In this document: piece by piece, positions 35,821-44,713 of the stretch
How the letters are laid out: every line of letters starts with the position of its first letter
How positions within the stretch are numbered: position 1 is the first letter of the stretch
Source: Herbidospora solisilvae
Lineage (GTDB): Bacteria; Actinomycetota; Actinomycetes; Streptosporangiales; Streptosporangiaceae
NCBI RefSeq assembly: GCF_009901565.1
Contig: NZ_WXEW01000009.1
Span: 62,001-126,000, forward strand
DNA: 64,000 nt
Direction of reading: 5' to 3'
Made by a program: the position numbers and the translations under genes
The notes under the pieces: generated by a model
What the model was told of the DNA's origin: nothing
Database searches by the model: none
What the model saw: the letters and a program-made list of their open reading frames with translations, nothing else

Positions 35821-36282
35821 ATGAGCGGTGACAACGAACGGGCCGCCTACGAACGCGGTACCGGCTTCCTGCTGGCACGCCTGGGCTCGCTCACGGCGCG
35901 TTCCTGGACGGCGTTCCTGGCCGAGCATCGGCTGACCCAGGCGCAGTACACCGTGCTGGTCGCGCTCTACCAGCACGGACCGGTGGGCCAGCGGCGCCTG
36001 GCTGAGCTCGTCGCGATGGACGCGCGCAACATCGTGCTCGTTCTGGACACACTGGCCGCGGGATGCCTCATTGAACGGCGTCCAGAGGACACCGATCGCC
36101 GACGCCGCACCGTCACCCTCACCGGCAAGGGAAACGCCCTACTCGCGACCGTCGCCGACGCGGCGGCCACCGAACAAGACCGTTTCCTCCACGCCTTGAA
36201 CGCCACCGACCGCGAGCGACTCAACCACTTGTTGCAGCGCCTTTACGACTCCCACATACCACCAGGTGATCTAACCGGGTGA
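35821..36282 (+). CDS. MarR-family transcriptional regulator
   Basis: A 153-residue winged-helix protein. Recognition region: LTQAQYTVLVALYQHGPVGQ, RRLAELVAMDARNIVLVLDT and the wing ERRPEDTDRRRRTVTLT. ATG 35821 lies just after the operator pair; a longer frame from 35773 would place coding sequence across the operator. It is divergent from the alpha/beta hydrolase, a common layout for MarR repressors of hydrolase or efflux genes. A strong hairpin ends the transcript. Confidence 0.85.
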   Translation: MSGDNERAAYERGTGFLLARLGSLTARSWTAFLAEHRLTQAQYTVLVALYQHGPVGQRRLAELVAMDARNIVLVLDTLAAGCLIERRPEDTDRRRRTVTLTGKGNALLATVADAAATEQDRFLHALNATDRERLNHLLQRLYDSHIPPGDLTG

Positions 36283-36399
36283 GCGCCCGCCGCCCGCATA
36301 ACTGGGAAACCCGCCACGGGTGAACGGGCGCGGCTGGTCGCCGGACCAGCCAAGACCGGCCTGCCGCTGAACGGTGGGGTAGTCCCGTCCGGTCACGCA

Positions 36400-36437
36400 G
36401 CTGGTCGCGGTCCTCACCGGGGAGGACCGCGACCAGC
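36400..36437. terminator. Strong bidirectional terminator hairpin
   Basis: A 16-bp perfect stem (36400-36415 with 36422-36437) around a 6-base loop, between the convergent MarR and SRPBCC genes. A smaller stem (GGCTGGTC / GACCAGCC) lies about 60 bp to its left. Confidence 0.8.
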
Positions 36438-36452
36438 AATGACGCGACTGAC

Positions 36453-36872
36453 CTAGCCGAGATGCTCGCTGGAGGACTCCACCGTCTGCTTGAAGATGTT
36501 CAGGCCGTGGTCCATTCCGGCGCCCATCGGGATGGTGAGGTCGTCCGGTCGCACGTCGTGGATCCATACGAACCGGCTGCGGCCGTCCCCGTGCGGGACG
36601 ACTTGCATCGACGCGTTGTCGTGTGCGGGCTGCATGGTGCCGCCGATGACCGAGAAGACGAGCCGGCGCGGCTCATCGTCGAGCGCGATGAGCCGCTCCC
36701 GTAGCACGGTTCCGTCGGCGAACGTGACGACCCTGACGTCCGGTTCGTCGAGCCGGCTGTCGGTAACGAAGCCCGGCGCCATCCGGACGGGCCCGTCGGT
36801 GAAGTCTCTGATGATCGCCCACACGGCCGCGGGGTCGGCATCGATAATGATCTCTTTTTGCACGGAGGCCAT
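36453..36872 (-). CDS. SRPBCC (START-like) family protein
   Basis: A 139-residue protein with the Bet-v1/START-type layout: VQKEIIIDADPAAVWAIIRD at the N-terminus, then a TVLRERLIALDDEPRRLVFS strand pair and a long C-terminal helix FKQTVESSSEHLG. Such proteins bind hydrophobic ligands or act as small cyclases. It lies 51 bases after the VOC gene on the same strand and probably shares its transcript. Confidence 0.8.
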   Translation of the reverse strand: MASVQKEIIIDADPAAVWAIIRDFTDGPVRMAPGFVTDSRLDEPDVRVVTFADGTVLRERLIALDDEPRRLVFSVIGGTMQPAHDNASMQVVPHGDGRSRFVWIHDVRPDDLTIPMGAGMDHGLNIFKQTVESSSEHLG

Positions 36873-36923
36873 ATCTGTCCTTCTGTAGTGGCGGGAACCG
36901 GTGTCGCGCGTTGGCGAGTGTGT

Positions 36924-37259
36924 CTATGCGGCGACGACGCAGAACTGGTTTCCCTCGGGGTCGGCCAGCACGACCCAGCTGTCGAAGCGCCGCACTTCGC
37001 TCGCGCCCAGGGCCTGAATCCGGTCGGCCTCGCCTGCCAGGTCATCAGTGAACAGGTCCAGGTGCAGCCGGTTCTTGCCCTCCCGGCCTTCGGGCACGGC
37101 CTGCAGGGACAGGCCGACGCCACTCTTGTTCGCGTCCTCCAGGTAGGTGGTGCCTTCGTCCGAGGACGCGACCTGGTACCCCGTGACCGCTTGCCAGAAG
37201 GCGGTGCTGCGGCCCAGGTCGTTGGTGTCGATGCAGATGTTGCCGATGCTGATGCTCAC
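36924..37259 (-). CDS. VOC-superfamily (glyoxalase-like) protein
   Basis: A 111-residue VOC protein: IGNICIDTNDLGRSTAFWQ and LQAVPEGREGKNRLHLDLFT, ending DSWVVLADPEGNQFCVVAA. GTG 37259 is preferred because GGAGGG lies at the right distance; an upstream ATG at 37292 has none. It is first of a two-gene unit with the SRPBCC gene and is divergent from the CGNR regulator. Confidence 0.8.
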   Translation of the reverse strand: MSISIGNICIDTNDLGRSTAFWQAVTGYQVASSDEGTTYLEDANKSGVGLSLQAVPEGREGKNRLHLDLFTDDLAGEADRIQALGASEVRRFDSWVVLADPEGNQFCVVAA

Positions 37260-37347
37260 CAGTGATCCCTCCTGATCTAACTGACGTATCACTTACGCCG
37301 GTTATGTAACCTATCATCGCCGATAGCCGGGTAGGCTGCGGGACGTG

Positions 37348-37980
37348 ATGGATGAGCATGTCTCCGAGCCTGTGCCGGACAACCTCGCGACCGGGACGGC
37401 GCCGATGCCGCTGCGCGTGATCGAGGAGTTCATCAACACCCGCCGCCGGGACGGCGACGAGATCGCAACCCCGCAACAGCTGGCGACGTGGTTGCACGCC
37501 CGCGGCCTCATGCCGGTCGACACGGTGGTGAACGCCGAGCAGCGCGACCGTGCCGAATGGATCCGCGAGGGACTACGCGCGCTGATCGCCGAGAACAACA
37601 CCGAGCCGATCTCGAGTCCGCGTCCGGACGGCCTCAACCCCGCCGCCCGCGCCGAACTCGCCGAACTCACCCGCGACTTCCCGCTGATGCTCGACGTGAC
37701 CGTTTCCCCGCCCCGGCTGGCGGCCCGCGCCCGGACGCCAGTGGAGGCGGCGCTGGCCGGGCTCCTCGCCGTCGTGGCCGAGGCCGTGGCGGAAGGCACC
37801 TGGACACGGCTGAAGGCCTGCCGCGAGCCGAGCTGCCGATGGGCCTACTACGACCACTCCCGCAATCGGCGCCGGACCTGGTGCTCCATGGACATCTGCG
37901 GGAACCGCGCCAAAGCCCGCGCCTCTCACCACCGCAAGTCCACCGCGCCCTTGACCACGGGCCAGTCGACAAACCGTTAA
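37348..37980 (+). CDS. CGNR zinc-finger (ABATE-type) regulator
   Basis: About 210 residues. The C-terminal CGNR zinc finger is complete: [19 protein letters not shown] followed by [14 protein letters not shown], with four Cys ligands. The N-terminal domain ([27 protein letters not shown]) is the stress-induced-transcription-factor-like ABATE fold. GTG 37345 is an alternative start directly before the ATG. Divergent arrangement with the VOC-SRPBCC pair suggests it regulates them. The 3' end abuts transposon remnants. Confidence 0.85.
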   Translation: MDEHVSEPVPDNLATGTAPMPLRVIEEFINTRRRDGDEIATPQQLATWLHARGLMPVDTVVNAEQRDRAEWIREGLRALIAENNTEPISSPRPDGLNPAARAELAELTRDFPLMLDVTVSPPRLAARARTPVEAALAGLLAVVAEAVAEGTWTRLKACREPSCRWAYYDHSRNRRRTWCSMDICGNRAKARASHHRKSTAPLTTGQSTNR

Positions 37981-38084
37981 CCGCGCGCCGTCGCCAGGCC
38001 GGTCTCGCGTTCCGTCCGGATCCGCTCAAGATCCGAGCGCAGCTCGTCGCAGCAGGTGTGCCACCAGTTGCGAGGTGAGCTCGC

Positions 38085-38691
38085 CAGCGACGCCACCTGC
38101 ACCCCGGGATGGGCGCGAAGCCAGGCCTCCAGGACGTCGGCGGTGCGGCCGGGCAGAACGTCGACGCGCTGGCGTGTCTCGGCGTCGATGAGCACGGTGG
38201 CGTATCGGTGACGCCGGCGCAGAGCGAAGTCGTCCACGCCGAGCACCCGCGGCACCCGGGGCTGGGGTGTGGGCAGACGCAGCAGAAGGCGCAGCGCGGT
38301 GTGCCGGGACTGGGCGACGGCCAGCGCGGATAAGACGCGCACGCCGGCTCGTCCTGCCAGTTCACGGACCACCGCACCAATCTGCGAGGTCAGACGTGGT
38401 GTGCGCCGCTGGTAACGCTCCAGCACCCCAGGCAGTTGTTCACGGAAGGTCCGACGGCAGCCACGCGTCGGGCAGACCAGACGGCGGATCCGCACCACCA
38501 CCAGCACCCTGGCGTGCGTCGACCGGGACATCGGCCACGGTCCGGTCGTGATAGGCGTGGACTTGCGTTGTCGCAGCTCCGCACGCCGAGCAGGCGACCG
38601 GCCTGTCCGGGGTCTGCGCCCGCACGCGGATCCGCTGGCCCTCGTCCACGACGTTCTTCACCACCAGTGGCGACAATCCCGAGAACACCAC
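38085..38691 (-). mobile_element. ISL3-family transposase remnant
   Basis: Two minus-strand frames together give the first two thirds of an ISL3 transposase: [20 protein letters not shown] (zinc finger) and [19 protein letters not shown] in different frames (shift near 38512), then [20 protein letters not shown] with the first catalytic Asp pair and [19 protein letters not shown]. Homology ends at about 38085, before the remaining catalytic residues. No terminal inverted repeats were found. Dead. Confidence 0.75.
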
Positions 38692-38721
38692 GCCGACCAG
38701 CTCATCAAGATCAATAACGAC

Positions 38722-38920
38722 TCACTGTGACGCAGCCAGACGTTTGGTCACCACCGAATCTGCGACAGAGCCGTTCAGTGGACAGGCCGCCGCGCCGGGG
38801 AAGACGTAGCCACGTTCGTCGTAGCGGGTGGTCGCGGTCCGGAACCGTCTGCACCGGTTGACCGCCCGTTCGACCACGTTGTGGCCAGAATTTCGTGCGG
38901 GGCCGTAGCCGGTCGGCCTT
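38722..38920 (-). mobile_element. IS5-type transposase C-terminal remnant
   Basis: A short minus-strand piece reads HNVVERAVNRCRRFRTATTR followed by YDERGYVF, the C-terminal motif of IS5-family transposases. The catalytic core is missing. It lies directly downstream of the repeat-protein gene. Confidence 0.65.
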
Positions 38921-38997
38921 GTCCGCGTCGGTGCGTCCGGTCGAGACGACGGTCGAGCTCGGCTGCGTGACCGCGCCCACGTCGTGGTCTTCACCCT

Positions 38998-40128
38998 CTA
39001 ACGGGTGGTCGTCGTCTTGGTGGTGACGGTCTCCTGGATCCTTCCGTCCTTGACGACCTCCTGGCGGTCTTCGGTGCGGGTCGGATTGTTGTTCTTGTCG
39101 AACTGTTCGACGTGCGTGGATTTGAGGCCGTCCGGTGCGCGCGTGACATCCGTTTTGGTGGTGCCGTTTCGGTCCCAGTGCTCCGCATGGGCGGTGGTCG
39201 TGCCGTCCGGCTTCGTGGTCTGCCACTTCATGTCGGTCGAGGTCAGCTTGTCGTTCTTGTCGTAGTGTTTGGTGAACTCGACCGGACCTTCCTTGGCCGA
39301 CCAGCCGTGGGTGATCGTCCTCTCCCCGTTCACGTCCCTGTGGTCGGAGAAGGTGTCGGTGCTTCCGTCGGCCCCCTGCACCTGCCACCGCTCTGTACTC
39401 CCGGCGAATTTCCCCTTGTCGTCGTAGTTGTCGATGCGGCTGTGTTCGTTTCCGTTCTCGTCCCGCCACCGGTCGTTGCCGTAGAGCTTGTTGTCGTGGG
39501 CGTCCCGCGTGATCGAACGCTCGTGTTGCGCTCCGTCGGCTCCCTTCTCCTTCCAGCTCTCCGTCGAACGATCCTTGGTCCCGTTCTCGAAGTGGTCCGT
39601 CTTCACGTGTGTGTTGCCGTTCCGGTCCTGCCAGGTCTCCGAATGCGCGACCGTCTTGTTTCCGACCGTCTCCTTCGTGTGCTCGTGCATGGTTCCGTCA
39701 CGCGCCTTCTCCTTCCAGGTGTCGGTGCTTCCCGTCTTCTCGCCCTTGGAGTTGTGGTGGTCGGTGATGGTGTGCTGGTTTCCGTTCTTGTCCACGCTGG
39801 TTCGTACGGTGTCGCCGACATCCTTGTGCTTGGCGGCGTGGTGATCGGAGGCGGACGCCGAATCCTTCGACGGAGCGTGGTCCCGGTGCACGGTTTCGAT
39901 GTCGCTCCGGGTGTTCGGCGATCCGCCGTCCGTGCGGTGGTCCTGCGCGCTCGGCAGCGAGGGCCGATCCTGACCGTCGCGGGTGGAGCCGCTCGTCCGG
40001 TCGTTCTGCTGGTTCCGCTCCTGACGGTCGTCCGAAGTCAGGCTTGGGCGTTCTGAGCTCTTGGCGTTGTCGGTCTCTCCGGACTTCTCCGTCGGTTGTC
40101 TCGTCTGCTCCACGTCACGCTCGCCCAT
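38998..40128 (-). CDS. Hydrophilic protein of about ten 26-residue repeats, function unknown
   Basis: A 376-residue protein from ATG 40128 (GGAG upstream; ATG 40143 possible). The first ~120 residues are a disordered charged region. The remainder is tandem units such as TDTWKEKARDGTMHEHTKE, AHSETWQDRNGNTHVKTDHF, TESWKEKGADGAQHERS and NDRWRDENGNEHSRIDNY. The consensus is T-x-x-W-(K/Q/R)-(D/E)-x-x-G-x-x-H-x-x-x-x-(H/Y)-(D/F)-x-x-G. This resembles YD/RHS- or MORN-like beta-strand repeats but matches no family I recognise. There are no Cys, no signal peptide and no membrane segment. It is last in the operon with the HerA-like ATPase; secreted substrate, coat or toxin-like polymer are possible readings. 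Confidence 0.6.
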   Translation of the reverse strand: MGERDVEQTRQPTEKSGETDNAKSSERPSLTSDDRQERNQQNDRTSGSTRDGQDRPSLPSAQDHRTDGGSPNTRSDIETVHRDHAPSKDSASASDHHAAKHKDVGDTVRTSVDKNGNQHTITDHHNSKGEKTGSTDTWKEKARDGTMHEHTKETVGNKTVAHSETWQDRNGNTHVKTDHFENGTKDRSTESWKEKGADGAQHERSITRDAHDNKLYGNDRWRDENGNEHSRIDNYDDKGKFAGSTERWQVQGADGSTDTFSDHRDVNGERTITHGWSAKEGPVEFTKHYDKNDKLTSTDMKWQTTKPDGTTTAHAEHWDRNGTTKTDVTRAPDGLKSTHVEQFDKNNNPTRTEDRQEVVKDGRIQETVTTKTTTTR

Positions 40129-40157
40129 GGCGCTCCGTCCCATTGGTTGCCGGGTTC

Positions 40158-40631
40158 CTATGAAAGGCGGGTTCCGCTTTTCAGCCAGTTGGAGGGCGCG
40201 GAAGTGGAGGCGCCGGTGCCGCCCTTCAGTGTGGTCTGCTGTTCGAGTCGCGAGTCCGGGGTGTCCTTCTGCTCGGGGAAGCCGCCTCCGAGGCTGATGC
40301 CCGAGCCGAATTTCGTCTTCTCCGTTCCCTTGTCCAGCATGTTGTTGCCCAGAGACTTGGTGGCGGAGAGGTCGGCCCGGCCCTCCGTCCCGATGCCGAC
40401 CTCCAAAGCCTTCGAACCGCGCGAGGAGGACGACTGCGCCTCGGAGAGTTGTGCACCGGCCGAATCGTAGGCCCGCCTCAACGCGTCGGCGCATTGAGAC
40501 GCCCCGGGGATGTTGGACCTCTCCATGTTCTCCGCCGCCCGCAGCGCCATCTCACGGCTGGATTCCTCGAATCGGTCCAGGGCGGTGCGCCCGTCCAGGC
40601 CGTCGCCCGAGCTGCCCCGGAGCTTCGGCAT
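40158..40631 (-). CDS. Uncharacterised 157-residue protein of the ATPase operon
   Basis: ATG 40631 overlaps the ATPase stop (TGATG), so the two are translationally coupled. Residues 15-75 are predicted helix (RTALDRFEESSREMALRAAE, DALRRAYDSAGAQLSEAQ); the remainder is Gly/Ser-rich (GSGISLGGG). There is no signal peptide or membrane segment. The size and helical N-half recall small secreted or adaptor proteins of export systems, but the WXG motif is absent. Not recognised. Confidence 0.6.
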   Translation of the reverse strand: MPKLRGSSGDGLDGRTALDRFEESSREMALRAAENMERSNIPGASQCADALRRAYDSAGAQLSEAQSSSSRGSKALEVGIGTEGRADLSATKSLGNNMLDKGTEKTKFGSGISLGGGFPEQKDTPDSRLEQQTTLKGGTGASTSAPSNWLKSGTRLS

Positions 40632-43600
40632 CACAGACCCGCCTCGCCCATCACCCGGGCCAGGATGCGCCGGATCGTGCGGGGGGCCTTGCGGTCGTCG
40701 TCGGCGAGCATCTGCTGCTCGAAGCACAGGCACACCCGCCGCGCCGCGACGTCGAGAGCGGCCCGGCTCTCCTCCGGCATGTCCTCCGCGGGGAATTCGA
40801 TCATCTCGTACGCGGCGTCCTGGCACACCTCCCAGGTCTGGCGTCGCCGTTTGTCCTCGGAGGAGGCGTCCGCGTGGTCGGCTTCCAGCCATCCCGTCCG
40901 GTACCGGCGTCCCGCCACCAGATCGGCCACCGCCGAGCGGTAGAGGCACAGGGGCGGATCCTGCGTACACACCAGATGGCACGCCGGATACGGCTCGAAC
41001 CGGCGGGCGGACAGGCGATGGACCGTCTGGCGCAACACGTCGATCAGGGCCGCCGTGTTCCGGTCGGCGGCGTCGAGCCTGTCGAGGAGCAGGGCGCGGA
41101 GCCGGTCGCGGAACTCGGCGGTGTCGGCGTAGGTCCAGGCGCCCTGGATCCCTCGCCGGGTGGCCAGCCAGTCGGCGCCGTGTCCCGCGAAGGCGCGCAG
41201 CAGCTCCTCGTCGGGGACGGCGGACGGACGCCGGGCGCGCACGGCGGCCGTCAGGTCGTCCCACAGCCGGTCGAACGCCCCGGGATCGTCGATGGCGGAG
41301 GTCACCAGCCGCGACAGGACACGCTGCGCGTACGTGTCGGCGGCCAGGGCCCTGGCCGCGTCGCAGACGGGCGGCGCGGCGCACGTCTCGCCACAGAAGG
41401 GACGGCTCAGGAAGAGCGGCGCGAAGGAACCCTCCTCGCGCCAGCGTGCCATGTGCTCGCGCACGTGGGCGTCGGGCGGCGGCTGCGGCGCGAGGGCGTC
41501 CTTGACCGGCGGGACCCGGACCATCAGGGGCGCGTCCTCGCCGCCGCTGAAGACGACGGCCTGGCCGGTCCGCAGGGTGGTCAGCGCCTTGGCCTGCGGT
41601 TCGTCCATGGCCATCGCTCCGGCCAGCGCGACGCGGTCGTCGGCGGAGATGATCCGGTGCGCGATCTTCAGGTTGGTGTTCTTGATGACGTCGGGCGCGA
41701 GCCGTACCGGGATCTGGTCGGCGATGATCACACCCTGGCCGTACGCGCGGATCTCGGACAGCAGGTTGGAGAAGGTCTCCACGGCCTGGCCGCGCGGATT
41801 CGCCGACTCCTCGGACGACTGGGCGGGCACGTTCGCCAGCAGGCGGTGCGCCTCCTCGACGACCAGCAGATGCGTCAGGTCCTGCGACTGCCCTCGCGCG
41901 CGACGGTGCTCGACCAGGCGGATCAGCAGCAACCCGGCGAAGAACGCCTTGTCGCCCTCGTCGCCGAGAGCGTCGAGTTCGACCACGGTCGGCCGTTCGA
42001 ACAGCACCTGCGGCGGCAGTGACCTGGCCACGTCCAGCATCGAGCCCTTCGCGCCGCGGCGCAGCGACTCCAGCCGGGTGAGCAGGGACGCCCGCATGTC
42101 GCCCGCGATGCGGTCGTCGTAGCCGAGCGCGGGGATGACCTCGCCGACCTTGGCCACCAGGTCGGACAGGGTGGGGAACACGTCGGACGTCGCGTCGGGC
42201 CCGGATCCGCCCAGCCGGGTGTTCTCGTTCGTGCGCAGATCCCAGCCGCGGTCGAGGTAGATCTCGTGCAGGCAGCGTTCGAGGATCTGGGGCAGGGGCG
42301 TCCACATGCCGAACGAGGCCATGAAGACGGCCCGCAACAGGTCGAGGTGCTCCCCGACGGTCGTGCCGGGCGGCACCTCGAACGGGTTGAGCACGAAGGG
42401 CGCCACCATGGCCTTGCCGGCGGTGAAGATCTGCATCCCGGGGCCCAGGACGGGATGGCCGATCAGCGCGCGGTACTCGGTCTTGGCCGGCTCGATCACC
42501 ATGAAGGGCACGTCGTGCGAGGCGGCCTCCAGCAGCAGCCCCATGATGGTGTTCGTCTTGCCCGCGCCGGTGGTGCCCGGGACGAAGACGTGACGGGTGA
42601 GCGAGCGCAGCGGGGCCCGGTAGGCGCCGCCCGTGGTCCGCAGGTGCTGCATCACCTCCCCGACGACCAGGTGCGGCGACCGGTCGTCGACGGAGGGGAC
42701 GACCGTGTCGAACCGCGGCGCCGGGCTGATCGCGAAGCCCGGGGTCTCCACGTTGGGCAGGTGCACGTAGGCCGCGAGCTGGGCCGAGCTCAGCAGGGTC
42801 TGCGCGCCGTAGGGGTGCCGGTAGAGGTTCGGGCCCGGCTGCTCGCCGACGTCGGGCAGCGCCCAGCCCGTGCCCAGTTCGGCGGCGAGCGGGTGGGCGA
42901 TCGTGCGCACCGGTTCCGGAAGGGATTTCACACCGGAGTGCACCGCCCGCCACGCGGCGCTCAACGCCGCCAGGTCGCCGGCCCGCTCCCCGAACAGGTA
43001 GACGGCCGTACGCCAGCCGCCTCGGGCCTGCGCGTCGGCGAGCGCCTCCAGCCTGGCCCGGAGCATGGCGAGATAGTGCTCGGCCAGCGGGCTGGCGATG
43101 CCGCGGGCCTCCACCGCCGAGGCCACCGACCGCATCTCGTTGAGCACCAGGTTCCGGTCGGCGCCGAGCGTGTCGCCGTCGGCGGGCGTCGCGAGCACGA
43201 GGGCGGCCCAGCGCAGGCCGTTCATCGAGCGCACCAGCCGGTCGACCGGCAACGCGCCGTCCCGGGGATCGATCGCCGGAGGGCTGGGCACGCCGAGGCC
43301 GAGCGCCCCGTACGGCAGCCGCGACGCCGCCACCCCCGCCGCGGCCAGGTTCAGGGCGGGGTAACACCCGTCTAGCACGGCGAGCAACGTCGCCTGCCGC
43401 GCGTCGAGTTCGGCCTCGTCCACACCGTCCCGCGCCCACGTGCCGAGCCGTACCGACACGTTCTGGTCGTGGCCGTCCAGGAGGAAGGCCACCGGCGCAC
43501 GCGCTCCGGCCAGGCCGACGAGCAGCGGCAGAATCGGGAGTTCCGGGCTTGAGCCGGCCCGTCCGCCGTCCTCCGAGGCGGCGGACGAGACCGCCGGCGC

Positions 43601-43747
43601 GCGCAGGGGCTCCCCGGCCCCCGCGACCCGGACGACCCGCCGGACGTCGAACGGCGTCGTGCCGCCCGGAACTCCGGACAGGGGCGGCACGAGCCGGGCG
43701 CGCTGGAGGTAGTCGACGGCGGCGGTGCTCACGGGATCGGCGGTCAT
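40631..43747 (-). CDS. HerA/FtsK-like (DUF87-type) ATPase with two Cys clusters
   Basis: A 1038-residue protein. The ATPase core has Walker A VPGTTGAGKTNTIMG (Lys397), then FMVIEPAKTEYRALIG, Walker B LLVVEEAHRLL near residue 630, and IIADQIPVRLAPDVIKNTN, the pattern of HerA-type motor ATPases. The ~390 N-terminal residues are not a known domain. The C-terminal third carries two similar Cys groups, RPFCGETCAAPPVC (about 785) and PACHLVCTQDPPLC (about 922), which could bind zinc or an Fe-S cluster. ATG 43747 overlaps the stop of the zinc-ribbon gene (ATGA). HerA motors drive DNA, protein export or defence complexes; nothing here decides which. Confidence 0.75.
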   Translation of the reverse strand: MTADPVSTAAVDYLQRARLVPPLSGVPGGTTPFDVRRVVRVAGAGEPLRAPAVSSAASEDGGRAGSSPELPILPLLVGLAGARAPVAFLLDGHDQNVSVRLGTWARDGVDEAELDARQATLLAVLDGCYPALNLAAAGVAASRLPYGALGLGVPSPPAIDPRDGALPVDRLVRSMNGLRWAALVLATPADGDTLGADRNLVLNEMRSVASAVEARGIASPLAEHYLAMLRARLEALADAQARGGWRTAVYLFGERAGDLAALSAAWRAVHSGVKSLPEPVRTIAHPLAAELGTGWALPDVGEQPGPNLYRHPYGAQTLLSSAQLAAYVHLPNVETPGFAISPAPRFDTVVPSVDDRSPHLVVGEVMQHLRTTGGAYRAPLRSLTRHVFVPGTTGAGKTNTIMGLLLEAASHDVPFMVIEPAKTEYRALIGHPVLGPGMQIFTAGKAMVAPFVLNPFEVPPGTTVGEHLDLLRAVFMASFGMWTPLPQILERCLHEIYLDRGWDLRTNENTRLGGSGPDATSDVFPTLSDLVAKVGEVIPALGYDDRIAGDMRASLLTRLESLRRGAKGSMLDVARSLPPQVLFERPTVVELDALGDEGDKAFFAGLLLIRLVEHRRARGQSQDLTHLLVVEEAHRLLANVPAQSSEESANPRGQAVETFSNLLSEIRAYGQGVIIADQIPVRLAPDVIKNTNLKIAHRIISADDRVALAGAMAMDEPQAKALTTLRTGQAVVFSGGEDAPLMVRVPPVKDALAPQPPPDAHVREHMARWREEGSFAPLFLSRPFCGETCAAPPVCDAARALAADTYAQRVLSRLVTSAIDDPGAFDRLWDDLTAAVRARRPSAVPDEELLRAFAGHGADWLATRRGIQGAWTYADTAEFRDRLRALLLDRLDAADRNTAALIDVLRQTVHRLSARRFEPYPACHLVCTQDPPLCLYRSAVADLVAGRRYRTGWLEADHADASSEDKRRRQTWEVCQDAAYEMIEFPAEDMPEESRAALDVAARRVCLCFEQQMLADDDRKAPRTIRRILARVMGEAGL

Positions 43748-44409
43748 GGCATCTCCGGCGGCCACGGGGCCGAGCACATGGAGACGGCGACGCTCAGGAT
43801 GATGGTGACGACGACCACGAAACCGACGAGGACGGCGATCATCACGGCCGTGCGCGCGACGCGGTAGTCCTTCGCCCGGACATACGCGTTGGTCGTGAGG
43901 TTGGTGAGCTCCTGGACGCGGAGCGTGCCGTCACGCCAGACGCCCCGCACGCTGACCTCGTCGCCGTTGCTCAGCGCTCCGACGAAGGTCAGGCCCTTCA
44001 TCTCCACCGGCACGGGGGCCAGCCGGTTGCCGCTCGCGTCATGGCGCTCGATCCGGAAGTGCCACGACTCCATCTCCATGTCGCCGCTCGTCATCGAACG
44101 CTCACGGCGTGGCTGGAAATCGCGCACGACCCCCCTGACACAGGAGTCCTGCCCGGCCTGCTGCACGTATGCCGTCCGCATGGGCGGAGGAGGCGTCCAC
44201 ACCGGCGGCTGCGGCGCCGTGCCGACGGACCGCACGACAGGCGGTGGGCGTCCGGCGGCGTCCGCCGGTACGCCGCAGGCCGGACAGCGGCCCGACCCCG
44301 ACGGCACCGGTTCCCCGCAGCCGGGGCACGGCCGGGTGAGCCCCGCCCGGCACTGTTCGCAGTAGCCGTAGCCTGCCGAATTCACATATCCACAGGATTG
44401 GCAGCGCAT
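43744..44409 (-). CDS. Double zinc-ribbon protein with C-terminal membrane anchor
   Basis: A 221-residue protein. Two zinc ribbons occupy residues 1-45: Cys3/Cys6 with Cys17/Cys20, and Cys28/Cys31 with Cys42/Cys45. A Pro-rich linker leads to a small beta domain (WHFRIERHDASGNRL, GLTFVGALSNGDEVSVRG) that looks like an OB-type barrel, then one transmembrane helix (AVMIAVLVGFVVVVTIILSV) near the C-terminus. It is the first gene of the four-gene operon; the next gene starts within its stop codon. It may anchor the ATPase to the membrane. Confidence 0.7.
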   Translation of the reverse strand: MRCQSCGYVNSAGYGYCEQCRAGLTRPCPGCGEPVPSGSGRCPACGVPADAAGRPPPVVRSVGTAPQPPVWTPPPPMRTAYVQQAGQDSCVRGVVRDFQPRRERSMTSGDMEMESWHFRIERHDASGNRLAPVPVEMKGLTFVGALSNGDEVSVRGVWRDGTLRVQELTNLTTNAYVRAKDYRVARTAVMIAVLVGFVVVVTIILSVAVSMCSAPWPPEMP

Positions 44410-44684
44410 AGTTCCCCCAGGTCACCAGGCTAGCGGCTGCCCGATCGCCGGCACCTGCCCCCGAACGGCCACCCCCTCCGACGCGCTGAACCCCGTATCC
44501 GGCTACGTGTTCGGCCGATGACGTCGCCTGTCCGGAGGCGCCCGGCATCCGGCTTCGGCAAAGGCGCCGGGAAACATCCCGGCGGGCGATCTGGTGTTCC
44601 TTGCCGGTCCGCTGGAGACGGACACGATCCTGGACTCTCATCGCACCGGCGATCTAGCCGATCGTGAACAAGCGGTCGCCGGGC

Positions 44685-44707
44685 GACTATTCATTGAATG
44701 TATAGTC
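44685..44707. promoter_or_regulatory. 23-bp PadR-type operator
   Basis: GACTAT (44685-44690) and ATAGTC (44702-44707) flank an inner ATTCA/TGAAT dyad; 10 of 11 base pairs are symmetric. It ends 6 bp before the PadR start codon and is AT-rich for this DNA, so it probably overlaps the promoter. Confidence 0.7.
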
Positions 44708-44713
44708 TCCGCC

